Shown here: in pieces, positions 23,873 to 31,769 of the stretch
Position numbering within the stretch: the first letter of the stretch is position 1
Layout of the letters: each line of letters opens with the position of its first letter
DNA from: Eubacteriales bacterium
Lineage (GTDB): Bacteria; Bacillota; Clostridia; Christensenellales; MB2-83
Length of the DNA: 42,040 nt
Direction of reading: 5' to 3'
Assembly (NCBI GenBank): GCA_018385275.1
Contig: JAHAZM010000059.1
Span: forward strand, 1-42,040
The notes under the pieces: generated by a model
Seen by the model: the letters and a program-made list of their open reading frames with translations, nothing else
Told to the model about the DNA's origin: nothing
The model's database searches: none
Made by a program: the position numbers and the translations under genes

Positions 23873-26240
23873 AGACGACCTCCCACTCGTAGATGCCGCA
23901 GGGCGTCTTCGAGTCGATGACGAGGCGCAGCTTGCGCGTGTTGACGGGGTCGAAGGTCACTTCGTTCCAGCCGTCGGCGGTCGAGTACCGGGAAGCGTTG
24001 GACACCGGCGCCCAGTTCATCCCGTCGAAATACTCGATATGCCAGGACGTCGGCATTTCCACGTGGATCGACGTCTTGAGCGCCCAGAAAAGGCGGACGC
24101 CGGTGATCGTGTATTTCTGATCGAAGGTGTAGCCGAACCAGCTGTTGCCGGCGGCGACGTAGGTGAACGGCTCGTAGGTGTACGTGCCGCGGAACATCGT
24201 TTTATCCATCGACATGATGCCGGCCGAGCTCATCGGCACCACGCCGTCGTGTATCGGGAAGAGATACTCGGCTTTGCCCGTGCTCCTCTGGTCGTAATAC
24301 ATGCCCTCGAAGCGCTCCAGGCTTTCGATCAGGTAGGGCAGACGCGTCGAAGTCGTGATCTCGGCGCGCATGGCGATGCTCTTTTTGATGCTCGCGACGT
24401 CCGGATCGCGGCGGAAATAGACGGTATAGAGTTCGCCGACGACGGCGCCGTAACGCCGCATGGGGATGTCAAACTCGGGCGTGGCGACGATATAGTCGAC
24501 GTCACTCTCCCCGGGACGGATGCCTGTGACGGCGCTGACGTGATTGGTGACCTCGTAGCGTTCGCCGACGGCGGCCAGCACGTAGGGCCCGTAGCGCAGA
24601 GCGAAGAGCGTTTCGTCGTCGGGCGTCGGTTCCTCGACGAGCTTATAGGTCGTGGTATAGACGATCGTGTCGCCGACGGCCCAGTTTTTATACAGGGAAA
24701 CGATCCCGCCCTCGGCGCGCACGTCGGAGACCGGCTCGCCGTTGACGGTGAGGCTCACGCCGTCGGCCCACTGCGGCACGCGCAGCTCAAGATAGCCGTC
24801 GAAAGCGCGCGTGACGGTCAGGGTATTGCGCTCGCCCTCGTTGACGAGACGCACGCCCATCTTCCCGTCGTCGTACGACGAGGTAATGAAGAACAGCGTA
24901 CGCAGTCCGTTGTCGCCGTGGCGCATCCAGGCCGCCTCGCCGAGCTTGGAAAAGCTCTCCATGCCCGTGCCCGTGCAGCACCAGAAGGAGGTCAGAGGCG
25001 TATGGAAGACCTTTCTCTGGTCGGTGCCGAGCCACTGATAATACGTTTTGCAGCCGTCGTCGTCGATGCTGCCCATGATACTGTTGAACAGCACGCGTTC
25101 GGCGTACTCGGCGTACTCGCCTTCGCCCGTGATCTCATAGAGGTACATCGCCAGCTTGAGCATGTTGTAGCTCTTGCAGGTCTCGCTGGGGCAGTCGTGG
25201 ATCATCATGCTGGTCTTGCCGCGTTCTCCGATCATTTCCCGCTCGGAGAATCCGCCGGTCGCGAAGATGCGCTTGCCCTCCGTCACCATCATGGCGAAGA
25301 AGTTTTTCGCCGCGGTCAGCAGTTTTTCGTCGCCGGTCAGCATATAGCCGCGGGCCATGCCCACCGCTTTGGGCACGGTCGTATTGCCGTGCTTCATCGT
25401 CAGATTGTCGACGTTATTCGCCCAGCTGTTGAGATACTGCGCCTCGTTGAACGCCTCGGCGTTCTCGCGGTCGCGGTCTTTGCCCGTGATGGCGTACAGG
25501 TTATAGAGCGCCTCGTTCATGCCGCCGTATTCGGTGATGAGCACCGTGGCGCGCTGCGCCTCCGTCAGCGGCGACATATAGGCGTGGATCCAGTCGGAAA
25601 GCTTCTCGGCCACGGCCAGCGCTTTTTCGTTGCCGCACAGGTTGTACGCGTCGATAAGACCGGCCAGCGTTTTGTGCATGAAATAGAAGTACACGCCGCC
25701 GCCCGGGCCGGTTTTCAACTGCTCAAAGACGCTCTCGTCCTTGGCGAAAACGAAGCCGTTGTCCTTCTGGCACTTCTCCAGTCCGTTGACGACTTTCGAC
25801 ACGTGGATCAGCCATTTTTCCTCCCCGGTCGCGGCGAAACGCATGCTGCAGGCGCTCAGATAATGCCCCAGCGTCATGCCGCCGAGATCGGGGTCGCCGT
25901 CGCTCCCTTCGCAGCCCATATAGGGGCGCAGCCTGGCCGGCGTTTCCACGCCGGCGTGACGGTAATAATAATACAGGAGCTTATCCTCGTCCAGCTGTTC
26001 GAGATAGTCTTCGTTGGCTTCGATCTTGGGCAGCCAGTCCCCGCCGTCGACGAACGACGCGTTCAGCGCCGCGCGCGCCAGCGTTCCGTCCGTAAAAAGC
26101 CCCACCGTTGCGCCGCCGACCGGCTCCGGCGCGGGAGTCGGGGTCGGCGTCGGCGCCGGCGGCGTGCAGGCGGTCGCCGTACCGAGCAAAAGCACGAGCG
26201 CCGCGGTTATGATCTTTTTCCCGATATTCCGTTTCATCAT
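23865..26240 (-). CDS. GH127-type hydrolase with C-terminal F5/8 type C-like domain
   Basis: 791 residues; first gene of the glycan operon. The N-terminus has basic residues, a hydrophobic stretch and a Cys followed by a Pro/Thr-rich spacer; the lipobox (TATAC) is weak, so lipidation is probable rather than certain. Residues about 45-620 are a GH127-like catalytic region with SETCKSYNM near 353 and WCCTGTGMESF near 421, matching the zinc-thiol site. Residues about 640-791 resemble a galactose-binding F5/8 type C domain (GNSWFGYTF, WHIEYFDGMNWAPVS, GWNEVTFDPVNTRKLRLVI). It is only moderately like the 632-residue neighbour, so the two probably cleave different linkages or aglycones. Start at 26240 with GGGAG upstream; the second ATG three bases later is equally possible. 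Confidence 0.9.
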   Translation of the reverse strand: MMKRNIGKKIITAALVLLLGTATACTPPAPTPTPTPAPEPVGGATVGLFTDGTLARAALNASFVDGGDWLPKIEANEDYLEQLDEDKLLYYYYRHAGVETPARLRPYMGCEGSDGDPDLGGMTLGHYLSACSMRFAATGEEKWLIHVSKVVNGLEKCQKDNGFVFAKDESVFEQLKTGPGGGVYFYFMHKTLAGLIDAYNLCGNEKALAVAEKLSDWIHAYMSPLTEAQRATVLITEYGGMNEALYNLYAITGKDRDRENAEAFNEAQYLNSWANNVDNLTMKHGNTTVPKAVGMARGYMLTGDEKLLTAAKNFFAMMVTEGKRIFATGGFSEREMIGERGKTSMMIHDCPSETCKSYNMLKLAMYLYEITGEGEYAEYAERVLFNSIMGSIDDDGCKTYYQWLGTDQRKVFHTPLTSFWCCTGTGMESFSKLGEAAWMRHGDNGLRTLFFITSSYDDGKMGVRLVNEGERNTLTVTRAFDGYLELRVPQWADGVSLTVNGEPVSDVRAEGGIVSLYKNWAVGDTIVYTTTYKLVEEPTPDDETLFALRYGPYVLAAVGERYEVTNHVSAVTGIRPGESDVDYIVATPEFDIPMRRYGAVVGELYTVYFRRDPDVASIKKSIAMRAEITTSTRLPYLIESLERFEGMYYDQRSTGKAEYLFPIHDGVVPMSSAGIMSMDKTMFRGTYTYEPFTYVAAGNSWFGYTFDQKYTITGVRLFWALKTSIHVEMPTSWHIEYFDGMNWAPVSNASRYSTADGWNEVTFDPVNTRKLRLVIDSKTPCGIYEWEVVYE

Positions 26241-26300
26241 ACCGATCTCCCGTTAAAAAGCTGAGATATTTTATATTTATAACGATATTCTACATTTGTG

Positions 26301-26329
26301 ATTATATCACATCGCCGCTCAATTTGCAA
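26301..26329 (-). promoter_or_regulatory. Promoter of the GH127 operon
   Basis: Minus strand TTGCAA (26324-26329), 17-bp spacer, TATAAT (26301-26306). The leader of about 55 bases to the start at 26240 is very A+T-rich with no clear structure. Confidence 0.8.
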
Positions 26330-26393
26330 TAGGTAATTTTATAAAAACAGCGATTTTCTGCGCCGCGGAAAAGCCGACGGCCGCACCGAACGC

Positions 26394-26423
26394 AAAAAGG
26401 ACCCGATGAAGCATCGGATCCTT
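26394..26423 (-). terminator. Terminator of the DUF1540 pair
   Basis: A stem from 26397-26408 with 26412-26423 (one bulged mismatch) around a short loop, and an A run at 26394-26398 that is the T run on the minus strand. Confidence 0.75.
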
Positions 26424-26459
26424 GAGGGGGCCGGGGAAAACTCTTTGGAAATAAAAACC

Positions 26460-26762
26460 TCAGCGCGGGACAAAGGACGCGCAGGGCGGCAGATCGCCCG
26501 TCCCGGCGGCGAGGCGAGCCCCCACGTTCAGCTCTTCGCAGCGCGTGCAGGCGCCGCCGGCGCAGAACGCGCAGTCCCCGATCGGACAAGCCACCTCGAC
26601 GTCGAGGCCCGTGCCCGCGCCGGGCGGAACGAGCCGGTCGCGCGTCACGGACAGACAGCCGCCGCCCGTTTCTTCCACGCCGGGCGACATGGTGACCTTT
26701 CCGGCCCGGCAATACCCGCCCGCGTTATGCGCGCAGGCGATTTCTCCGCAGCGGACGTTCAC
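26460..26762 (-). CDS. Cysteine-rich protein with two DUF1540-like repeats
   Basis: 100 residues from a GTG at 26762 that overlaps the stop of the gene before it (GTGA). It contains two cysteine modules: VRCGEIACAHNAGGYCRAGKV ending GGGC, and VACPIGDCAFCAGGACTRC ending PPCASF. Each follows the DUF1540 order C-x4-C-x(n)-G-x-C ... C-(A/x)-SF, known from small proteins of spore-formers and other Clostridia and thought to bind metal. An upstream in-frame ATG at 26834 would overlap most of the first gene and has no ribosome site. Function unknown; the pair may be metal-binding or structural. Confidence 0.75.
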   Translation of the reverse strand: MNVRCGEIACAHNAGGYCRAGKVTMSPGVEETGGGCLSVTRDRLVPPGAGTGLDVEVACPIGDCAFCAGGACTRCEELNVGARLAAGTGDLPPCASFVPR

Positions 26763-26923
26763 TCGTCGCCGCGCGGCTCGAAGCTGTCGCACATGGAAGC
26801 GTCCTCCCGCTCGCCGCTCTGGCAGTGACGGCACGGCCGTACGTCGATATGAGAAAGCTCGCAGGCGGTCCGGTCGTTATGCCGGCAGGCGTGCACCTGA
26901 CAGCCGATGGATTGTTTTTTCAT
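26759..26923 (-). CDS. Small DUF1540-like cysteine protein (54 residues)
   Basis: A 54-residue frame from the ATG at 26923, preceded by AAGGAAGGTG. The protein reads MKKQSIGCQVHACRHND at the start, with CxxC-type pair CRHC in the middle and a final MCDSFEPRGDE. Six cysteines are arranged in the DUF1540 manner (C-x4-C, C, C-x2-C, C-x-SF). The stop overlaps the start of the next cysteine-rich gene by four bases, so the two are surely translated together. It is divergent from the MFS gene to the right. Confidence 0.72.
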   Translation of the reverse strand: MKKQSIGCQVHACRHNDRTACELSHIDVRPCRHCQSGEREDASMCDSFEPRGDE

Positions 26924-26975
26924 GCTTTCACCTTCCTTCGGCTTTATTCTGCGCGAAAACAGACGGGCTTATACA

Positions 26976-27004
26976 TTGACAAATCTTCCGTTCTGGTGCA
27001 GAAT
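26976..27004 (+). promoter_or_regulatory. Promoter of the MFS transporter gene
   Basis: TTGACA (26976-26981), 17-bp spacer, CAGAAT (26999-27004), about 28 bases ahead of the start at 27033. Confidence 0.72.
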
Positions 27005-27032
27005 AAGAATATTAACGAAAGGCCTCTATTTA

Positions 27033-28307
27033 ATGAAGAGATTTTTTAATTCTTATAAAGGCGTACTGACGCTGTGTTTCGTCGCTTACTGCGCGGCTTA
27101 CCTGTGCCGGCTCAACATCAACCCCGCTTTGCCGAGCATCCAGCGCGATCTGGGGTTGACCGACTCCCAGCTCGGCGCGATCACCAGCGCGTTTTTCTGG
27201 CTCTACGCGGGCGGACAGCTTTTCAACGGCTGGCTGGGATGCCGCATCCCCGCGCGCTTCATGGTCGGGACCGGGCTGCTCGGCTCGGCCGCGTGCAACG
27301 TGGTTTTCCAGCTCGTCGGCGACCCCGTCGCGATGATGGCCGTCTGGGGCGTCAACGGCCTGTTCCAGTCCATGCTCTGGGGTCCGCTGATGAAATCCAT
27401 CGCCAACTGGTGCGAGCCGCGGAACCTGCCGAGCGCCTCGTTCGCCATGTCGATCAGCTGTATCGTCGGCAACGCGCTGGCCAACGGATTTTCGGGCTTC
27501 ATGGCCGTGCGGGTCAGCTGGCAGGTCTGTTTCCTGATCCCGGCCGTTTTCGCCGCGCTGATCGGACTGCTGGCGCTTCTGGCGCTCAACGGAGAGCCGC
27601 ACGGCGCGCTGCTGGGCCACGACGAGCTTGCCGGACATCCTGCGCCGTCGGCCAAGATCGAAATGCCGCTTTTCCGCTTCATCCTGATGTCCTGTCTGCC
27701 GCTCATGCTGATCGTGGCGATCAGCAACGGCTGTATCAAGGACGGCTTCAGCGTGTGGTTCCCCAAGATCCTGCAGGATTCGGGCCTGATCGTACCGGAG
27801 AACAGTTGGCTGCTGCTGCTGGCGCTGCCCGTCATGAATTTCATGGCCGTCTGTGTGATGAATTTCGTGCGGCGGAAATTCTCGATCCCCTGCGAACGTC
27901 TGCTGACAGGACTGCTGCTGCTGACGGCCGCGACGGCGCTGACGCTGTATCTGCTGCCGCTGAACGCGACCGGCGGCTTCCTGGCTTTGATGATCCTGGC
28001 CAGCGTGCTGATGGCGGCGGCCAATCCCGTGCTGACGTCGTTCATCCCCTTCCTCTACGCGCGCTATCGCTACGTCAGCGTCGTGGCCGGCTCGATCGAC
28101 TTTTCGATCTATCTGGGCAGCGCGATCTCCGGCTATATCATCGGCGGGATCGGCGACAGGGCCGCCACGATCGAGCACGCCGTACACGGCATCTCGGTAT
28201 TCTGGCTCATCGCGGCGCTGATTTCGAGCGCGACGGGCATCGCGCTGTCGATCCTGCTCGAGCGCCGCAAAAAGAACCATATCGACGACGGACGCGCGTT
28301 CGAATAA
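27033..28307 (+). CDS. MFS transporter, organophosphate:phosphate antiporter-like
   Basis: 424 residues with about 12 membrane helices. The first helices (FVAYCAAYLCRLNINPALPSIQRDLGLTDSQLGAITSAFFWLYAGGQLFNG) follow the pattern of GlpT/UhpT-type organophosphate antiporters: a Tyr-rich helix 1 with an Arg-x-Asn, then a short loop ahead of helix 2 with Y-A/S-x-G. The MFS motif A region between helices 2 and 3 is only loosely kept (GWLGCRIPARFMVG). Substrates in that family are glycerol 3-phosphate or sugar phosphates; a sugar-phosphate or glycerophosphodiester role would suit the lipid and glycan surroundings but is not shown. The ATG at 27033 has a weak GAAAGG site; frames extending upstream to 26907 lie across the promoter and are rejected. 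Confidence 0.88.
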   Translation: MKRFFNSYKGVLTLCFVAYCAAYLCRLNINPALPSIQRDLGLTDSQLGAITSAFFWLYAGGQLFNGWLGCRIPARFMVGTGLLGSAACNVVFQLVGDPVAMMAVWGVNGLFQSMLWGPLMKSIANWCEPRNLPSASFAMSISCIVGNALANGFSGFMAVRVSWQVCFLIPAVFAALIGLLALLALNGEPHGALLGHDELAGHPAPSAKIEMPLFRFILMSCLPLMLIVAISNGCIKDGFSVWFPKILQDSGLIVPENSWLLLLALPVMNFMAVCVMNFVRRKFSIPCERLLTGLLLLTAATALTLYLLPLNATGGFLALMILASVLMAAANPVLTSFIPFLYARYRYVSVVAGSIDFSIYLGSAISGYIIGGIGDRAATIEHAVHGISVFWLIAALISSATGIALSILLERRKKNHIDDGRAFE

Positions 28308-28381
28308 AGAGCAAACAAATAGACCCGCGGGAGGCGGCGGGCATCGGATTTTTCCCCCGCAAAAAACCGTTCGGAAAGACG

Positions 28382-28418
28382 AAACCGGCGTGACCATCGC
28401 GGTCACGCCGGTTTGATT
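28382..28418. terminator. Terminator between convergent MFS and lipid operons
   Basis: A perfect 14-bp stem (28382-28395 with 28401-28414) over a 5-base loop, followed by GATTTT. It suits the rightward MFS transcript and may also stop leftward transcription from the acp end. Confidence 0.85.
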
Positions 28419-28492
28419 TTACCGTTGAGCCGGCGATCGCCTCCTCAAAGCGGCTTCCTCCCGGGCGGGTCTTTTTTTCGGAAAACAGGGCT

Positions 28493-28714
28493 TCAGATGC
28501 GGCTCTCGAGATAGCCGACGACGTCGCCGACGGTCTCGAAGCGCACGAAATCCGCGAATTTGAAATGGAAGGCGTCCTCGATCTCCATGGCCAGCATGAT
28601 GAGCGCCAGCGAATCGAAACCCAGGTCTTCGACCAGGCGCGTCTGCTCCGTGACCGCCGACGTGTCTATCGCCGGCAGGACTCTGGCGAGGATCTCCTTT
28701 AATTTGTCCAACAT
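28493..28714 (-). CDS. Acyl carrier protein
   Basis: 73 residues, acidic, four-helix ACP. The phosphopantetheine site is Ser35 in LGFDSLALIMLAMEIEDAF. Charges acyl groups as thioesters for transfer. The start at 28714 follows AGGAG and lies two bases after the stop of the GNAT gene, so it is the last gene of the operon fakA-plsX-degV-GNAT-acp. This is not located with the fatty-acid-elongation genes, so it may be a dedicated carrier for the acyltransferase next to it rather than the housekeeping AcpP (inference). A longer frame starting at 29179 lies on top of the GNAT gene and is a shadow. Confidence 0.93.
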   Translation of the reverse strand: MLDKLKEILARVLPAIDTSAVTEQTRLVEDLGFDSLALIMLAMEIEDAFHFKFADFVRFETVGDVVGYLESRI

Positions 28715-28716
28715 GG

Positions 28717-29844
28717 TCAAACTCCTATCTTTTTGACGTAAGCGCGTCTTCTCTTGTGCTGACGCGCGGAAAAATGCTTCCACTGGCTCTGCACGGCGGT
28801 ATTGGTCTCGAGGTTGAGGTTGGTCTCGCATTTTTCGACGCCCCCGGTCTCCAGCATCTGCGCCAGACCGTTGAGGATGACGGCGTTGACGCCGGTTTTC
28901 TGGTACTCGGGGCGAACGGCGACGAGCCCCAGGTCGATGACGCGCGGCTTGCGGACCGCCGCGAGCAGGCGAATCAGCGCCGCCGGAGTCAGGCGGCCGC
29001 CGCTTTTCCGGACGGCCTCTCCGATGCCGGGGAAGCAAAGCCCGAAAGCCACGACGCGCTCGTCCTCGTCGCAGATCAGAACGAGGAATTTCTTGTTGAC
29101 CACCATCATGAACTGCGCGATGATCTCGTCCTGCTCGGCGTGCGTAAGCGGCACCGTGCCGTACAGCTCGCGATAGCATTCGTCGAGGCAGTCGAAAAAG
29201 CCGTCCCGGTATTTGTCGATATAAGCGCGCTTGGAGAACGCTCCGGAATCGACGACGTGCAGACGATTGATCTCGAGCGTACGGCGCGCGACGCGCTCGA
29301 GCATTCCATTCCGCGTCCCGGGCTTGCGCAGCTCGTACTCGACCCAGTCGGCGTCCTTGACGAAGCCGAGCCCCTCGAGCAGCTTTCCGTAATAGGCGTA
29401 ATTGTACTGCTCCTCAAAGGTAGACGGCTCGTCAAAGCCTTCGATCAGCAGTCCCTCGCGGTCCATGTCGGAAAAGCCCAGCGGGCCGCAGATCTCCGTC
29501 ATGCCGCGCTCCGCGCCCCAGCGCTCGGCCGCGGCAAACAGCGCACCGGCCGTTTCGGGGTCGTCGAGACAGTCGAAGCGCGTGAAGCGCATCTGGGCGA
29601 CGCCGTGCTTGACGTTGTGCTGTTTCTGGATCAGGGCGTGGATACGGCCGACGGTACGCCCGTCCCGCTCGGCCAGAAAAAACGCCGACTCGGCGTTCTC
29701 CGTTTTGCCGCCGGAGAGGAGGAGTTTCTTCTCGTCGCCGTACAGCGGAGGGACGAAATACGGGCAGTCCCGATAAAGCCGCAGCGGGAAACGGAGGAAT
29801 TCTCTCCTGTCCCGCGCGGTTTTCACTTCTCTGACCGAGAGCAT
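28717..29844 (-). CDS. Large GNAT-fold acyltransferase, candidate N-acyltransferase for lipid
   Basis: 375 residues, much longer than ordinary GNATs. The N-terminal half follows a recognisable family pattern (REFLRFPLRLYRDCPYFVPPLYGDEKKLL; FFLAERDGRTVGRIHALIQKQHN; CGPLGFSDMDREGLLIEGFDEPS; YYGKLLEGLGFVK), and the C-terminal half holds a second GNAT-like core (VVAFGLCFPG; VIDLGLVAVRPEYQKTGVNAVILNGLAQML). Homologues with this architecture are widespread but mostly unstudied; the bacterial ceramide synthase of Caulobacter is reported to be a GNAT-fold protein. Because it sits directly between DegV and an ACP gene, transfer of an acyl-ACP group to an amine of a lipid is plausible. I cannot test identity with ceramide synthase from sequence alone. 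Ribosome site GGAGGAATGAT, one base after the DegV stop. Confidence 0.82.
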   Translation of the reverse strand: MLSVREVKTARDRREFLRFPLRLYRDCPYFVPPLYGDEKKLLLSGGKTENAESAFFLAERDGRTVGRIHALIQKQHNVKHGVAQMRFTRFDCLDDPETAGALFAAAERWGAERGMTEICGPLGFSDMDREGLLIEGFDEPSTFEEQYNYAYYGKLLEGLGFVKDADWVEYELRKPGTRNGMLERVARRTLEINRLHVVDSGAFSKRAYIDKYRDGFFDCLDECYRELYGTVPLTHAEQDEIIAQFMMVVNKKFLVLICDEDERVVAFGLCFPGIGEAVRKSGGRLTPAALIRLLAAVRKPRVIDLGLVAVRPEYQKTGVNAVILNGLAQMLETGGVEKCETNLNLETNTAVQSQWKHFSARQHKRRRAYVKKIGV

Positions 29845-29845
29845 A

Positions 29846-30748
29846 TCATTCCTCCAGCGGTTCGTCGTCGCGGCGCAGGAAGGCCAGACCGTAGCCGGCC
29901 AGCCACGGGCCGTTGTGGCAGCCGCTCACCGGCGACATGATGACCGGCTCGTGATTGGTCTGAATGCCGTAATGGCCCTCGATGGTGCGCAGAGTTTCGA
30001 TCAGCGACGGGCCGGTGTAGACGTGCCAGAGCAGATAATCCTCGGGTTTGCGGTCGCCGATCTTCTCCTTGAGCAGCTCGCAGGTGCGCATCAGGGCTTT
30101 TTTCGGCGTGCGGACGCTCTCGAGCGCGACGATCTCGCCGGCGGGCGAAAAGTGCACGACCGGGCAGATATTGAGCATCTGACCCATGAAGGCTTTGCCG
30201 CCCTTGAGCCGGCCGTTGTAAATCAGATAATCAAGCTTGCCGTCGACGCCCATGAAGACCTGACGCCGCATCATCCAGGCGGTCTCCTGCAGGATACGCT
30301 CGCTGCTCATGCCCTGCGCGGCGAACCCGGCGGCCTTGATGGCCAGCAGACCCTCGCCGAAGCAGGTGATCTTGGTGTCGACGACGTGGATGGTCAGCCT
30401 GCCCTCGTACTCGCGCGCGATCAGGCAGATTTTGTTGTAGGTGCCGCCCAGCGCCGAGGACAGGACGTATACGATGGCTTCGTCGTAACCGTCGCGGATG
30501 GCGTTGTCGAACGCGGCGCGGATATCCTCCGTGTCCGGCAGGGCCGTGGACGGCAGGTGGTTTTTCGGGTCCGGAATGGTCTCGAGCTGATGATAGAATT
30601 CCACCGGATCGAGATCGAGACCCTCTTTGTACTCTTTTCCGTTGAAAAGAACGTGGATGCGGATGATGTCGATCCCCAGATTGTGATAGCGCTCCGGCGC
30701 GTACTCGATACAGCCCGTCGAGGTGCACATGATCTTGATTTTAGACAT
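29846..30748 (-). CDS. DegV-family fatty-acid-binding protein (FakB-like), divergent site
   Basis: 300 residues. DegV/FakB proteins hold a fatty acid that FakA phosphorylates, giving acyl-phosphate for PlsX or the acyltransferases. The two-domain plan is present: MCTSTGCIEYAPE opening in place of DSTADLP-type starts, LDPVEFYHQL, SSALGGTY at residue about 95-102, a VVDTKITCFGEG segment, and a C-terminal CHNGPWLAGYGLAFL. In FakB proteins the binding loop usually reads SSxLSGTY; here the Ser before GT is Gly, and the first-domain Ser/Thr motif is unusual. The ligand may therefore differ. It is the middle gene of the lipid operon, between plsX and the GNAT gene. Ribosome site AGGAGG. Confidence 0.9.
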   Translation of the reverse strand: MSKIKIMCTSTGCIEYAPERYHNLGIDIIRIHVLFNGKEYKEGLDLDPVEFYHQLETIPDPKNHLPSTALPDTEDIRAAFDNAIRDGYDEAIVYVLSSALGGTYNKICLIAREYEGRLTIHVVDTKITCFGEGLLAIKAAGFAAQGMSSERILQETAWMMRRQVFMGVDGKLDYLIYNGRLKGGKAFMGQMLNICPVVHFSPAGEIVALESVRTPKKALMRTCELLKEKIGDRKPEDYLLWHVYTGPSLIETLRTIEGHYGIQTNHEPVIMSPVSGCHNGPWLAGYGLAFLRRDDEPLEE

Positions 30749-30761
30749 GATTCTTTCCTCC

Positions 30762-31760
30762 TCAGATCTTGATTCTTCTTTGGTCGAACGCGGCCCGGTT
30801 GGCCGCCATGTTAATCAGCATTTCCGAAATATTGACGAAGGCCTGCTCGTCCGCGCTGCCGCGGGCTTTGACGACGGGCTTGCTCACGCCGAGCACGAGG
30901 CCGCCGCCGAGCGAGCCGATGTCGTACACGCTCATCAGGTGGGCCGCCAGCGCCGCGATCTCCTCGCTGTGACGACTGCGCGCGTAACGAACGATATCCG
31001 TCATCAGGCGTTTGGCCGTGCCCTCCGTGACCTTGAGCACCAGATTGCCGGCAAACCCGTCGCACACCAGCACGTCGCACTCGCCTGAAAGCGCGTTGCT
31101 CCCCTCGATATTGCCGACGAAATCGAGTTTGCCGTCCGCCGCCTCCGCCGCCAGCAGGGCGTGAGTTTCCCGGACGAGCTTATTGCCCTTCGTCGGTTCG
31201 GCGCCGTTGGAGAGAAGCCCGACGCGGGGGTTCCCGACGCCGTACATGCGTTTCATCAGCGCGCTGCCGAGGTGAGCGAAATGCACCAGCATGGCCGGCG
31301 AACAGTCGACGGTCGCGCCGGCGTCGACGACGCAGGTGAAGATCCCGGTCTGCGCCGGCAGCAGCGCCGCCAGAGCCGGACGGACCCGCTCCGGACCGGA
31401 AAGATACCGCATGGCCGCGGGAAGCAGCACGCGCGTACAGCCGCAGGTGACCATACCGAAGATCTCGCCGCGCGCGGCGGTCTCGGCCAGTCCGCCGAGC
31501 ATCGAGGAATCGGTTTTGTGAAACAGCGCGGCGGCCGGATCGTCCGCGGCGGTGATGCAGTCGGGCGCGTCGAAGATACGGACGCGCGCTTCGTCCATGC
31601 CGGCGGCGGCGCATTCGCGCTCAAGTCCGGCGCGCTCGCCGGCCAGCACAACGCGCAGAAGCGGGAATTTTTCCAGCGCGAGCGCCGCGCCGCGTACGGC
31701 CGCGCCCGGGCCGCGGTCACCGCCCTGCGTGTCGATCAGGATCGTGACGGGATTTTCCAT
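30762..31760 (-). CDS. plsX: Phosphate acyltransferase PlsX
   Basis: Converts acyl-ACP to acyl-phosphate (and back), feeding PlsY for glycerol phosphate acylation. The 332-residue length and motifs fit: DTQGGDRGPGAAVRGA at the N-terminus (usual DxMGGDxxP), TCGCTRVLLPAAM, CVVDAGATVDCSP, VGLLSNGAEPTKGN, and FVGNIEGSNAL followed by CDVLVCDGFAGNLVLK. It lies nine bases after the fakA stop and 13 before degV. The start at 31760 has a GGAG site. Confidence 0.95.
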   Translation of the reverse strand: MENPVTILIDTQGGDRGPGAAVRGAALALEKFPLLRVVLAGERAGLERECAAAGMDEARVRIFDAPDCITAADDPAAALFHKTDSSMLGGLAETAARGEIFGMVTCGCTRVLLPAAMRYLSGPERVRPALAALLPAQTGIFTCVVDAGATVDCSPAMLVHFAHLGSALMKRMYGVGNPRVGLLSNGAEPTKGNKLVRETHALLAAEAADGKLDFVGNIEGSNALSGECDVLVCDGFAGNLVLKVTEGTAKRLMTDIVRYARSRHSEEIAALAAHLMSVYDIGSLGGGLVLGVSKPVVKARGSADEQAFVNISEMLINMAANRAAFDQRRIKI

Positions 31761-31769
31761 AAGGGTCTC

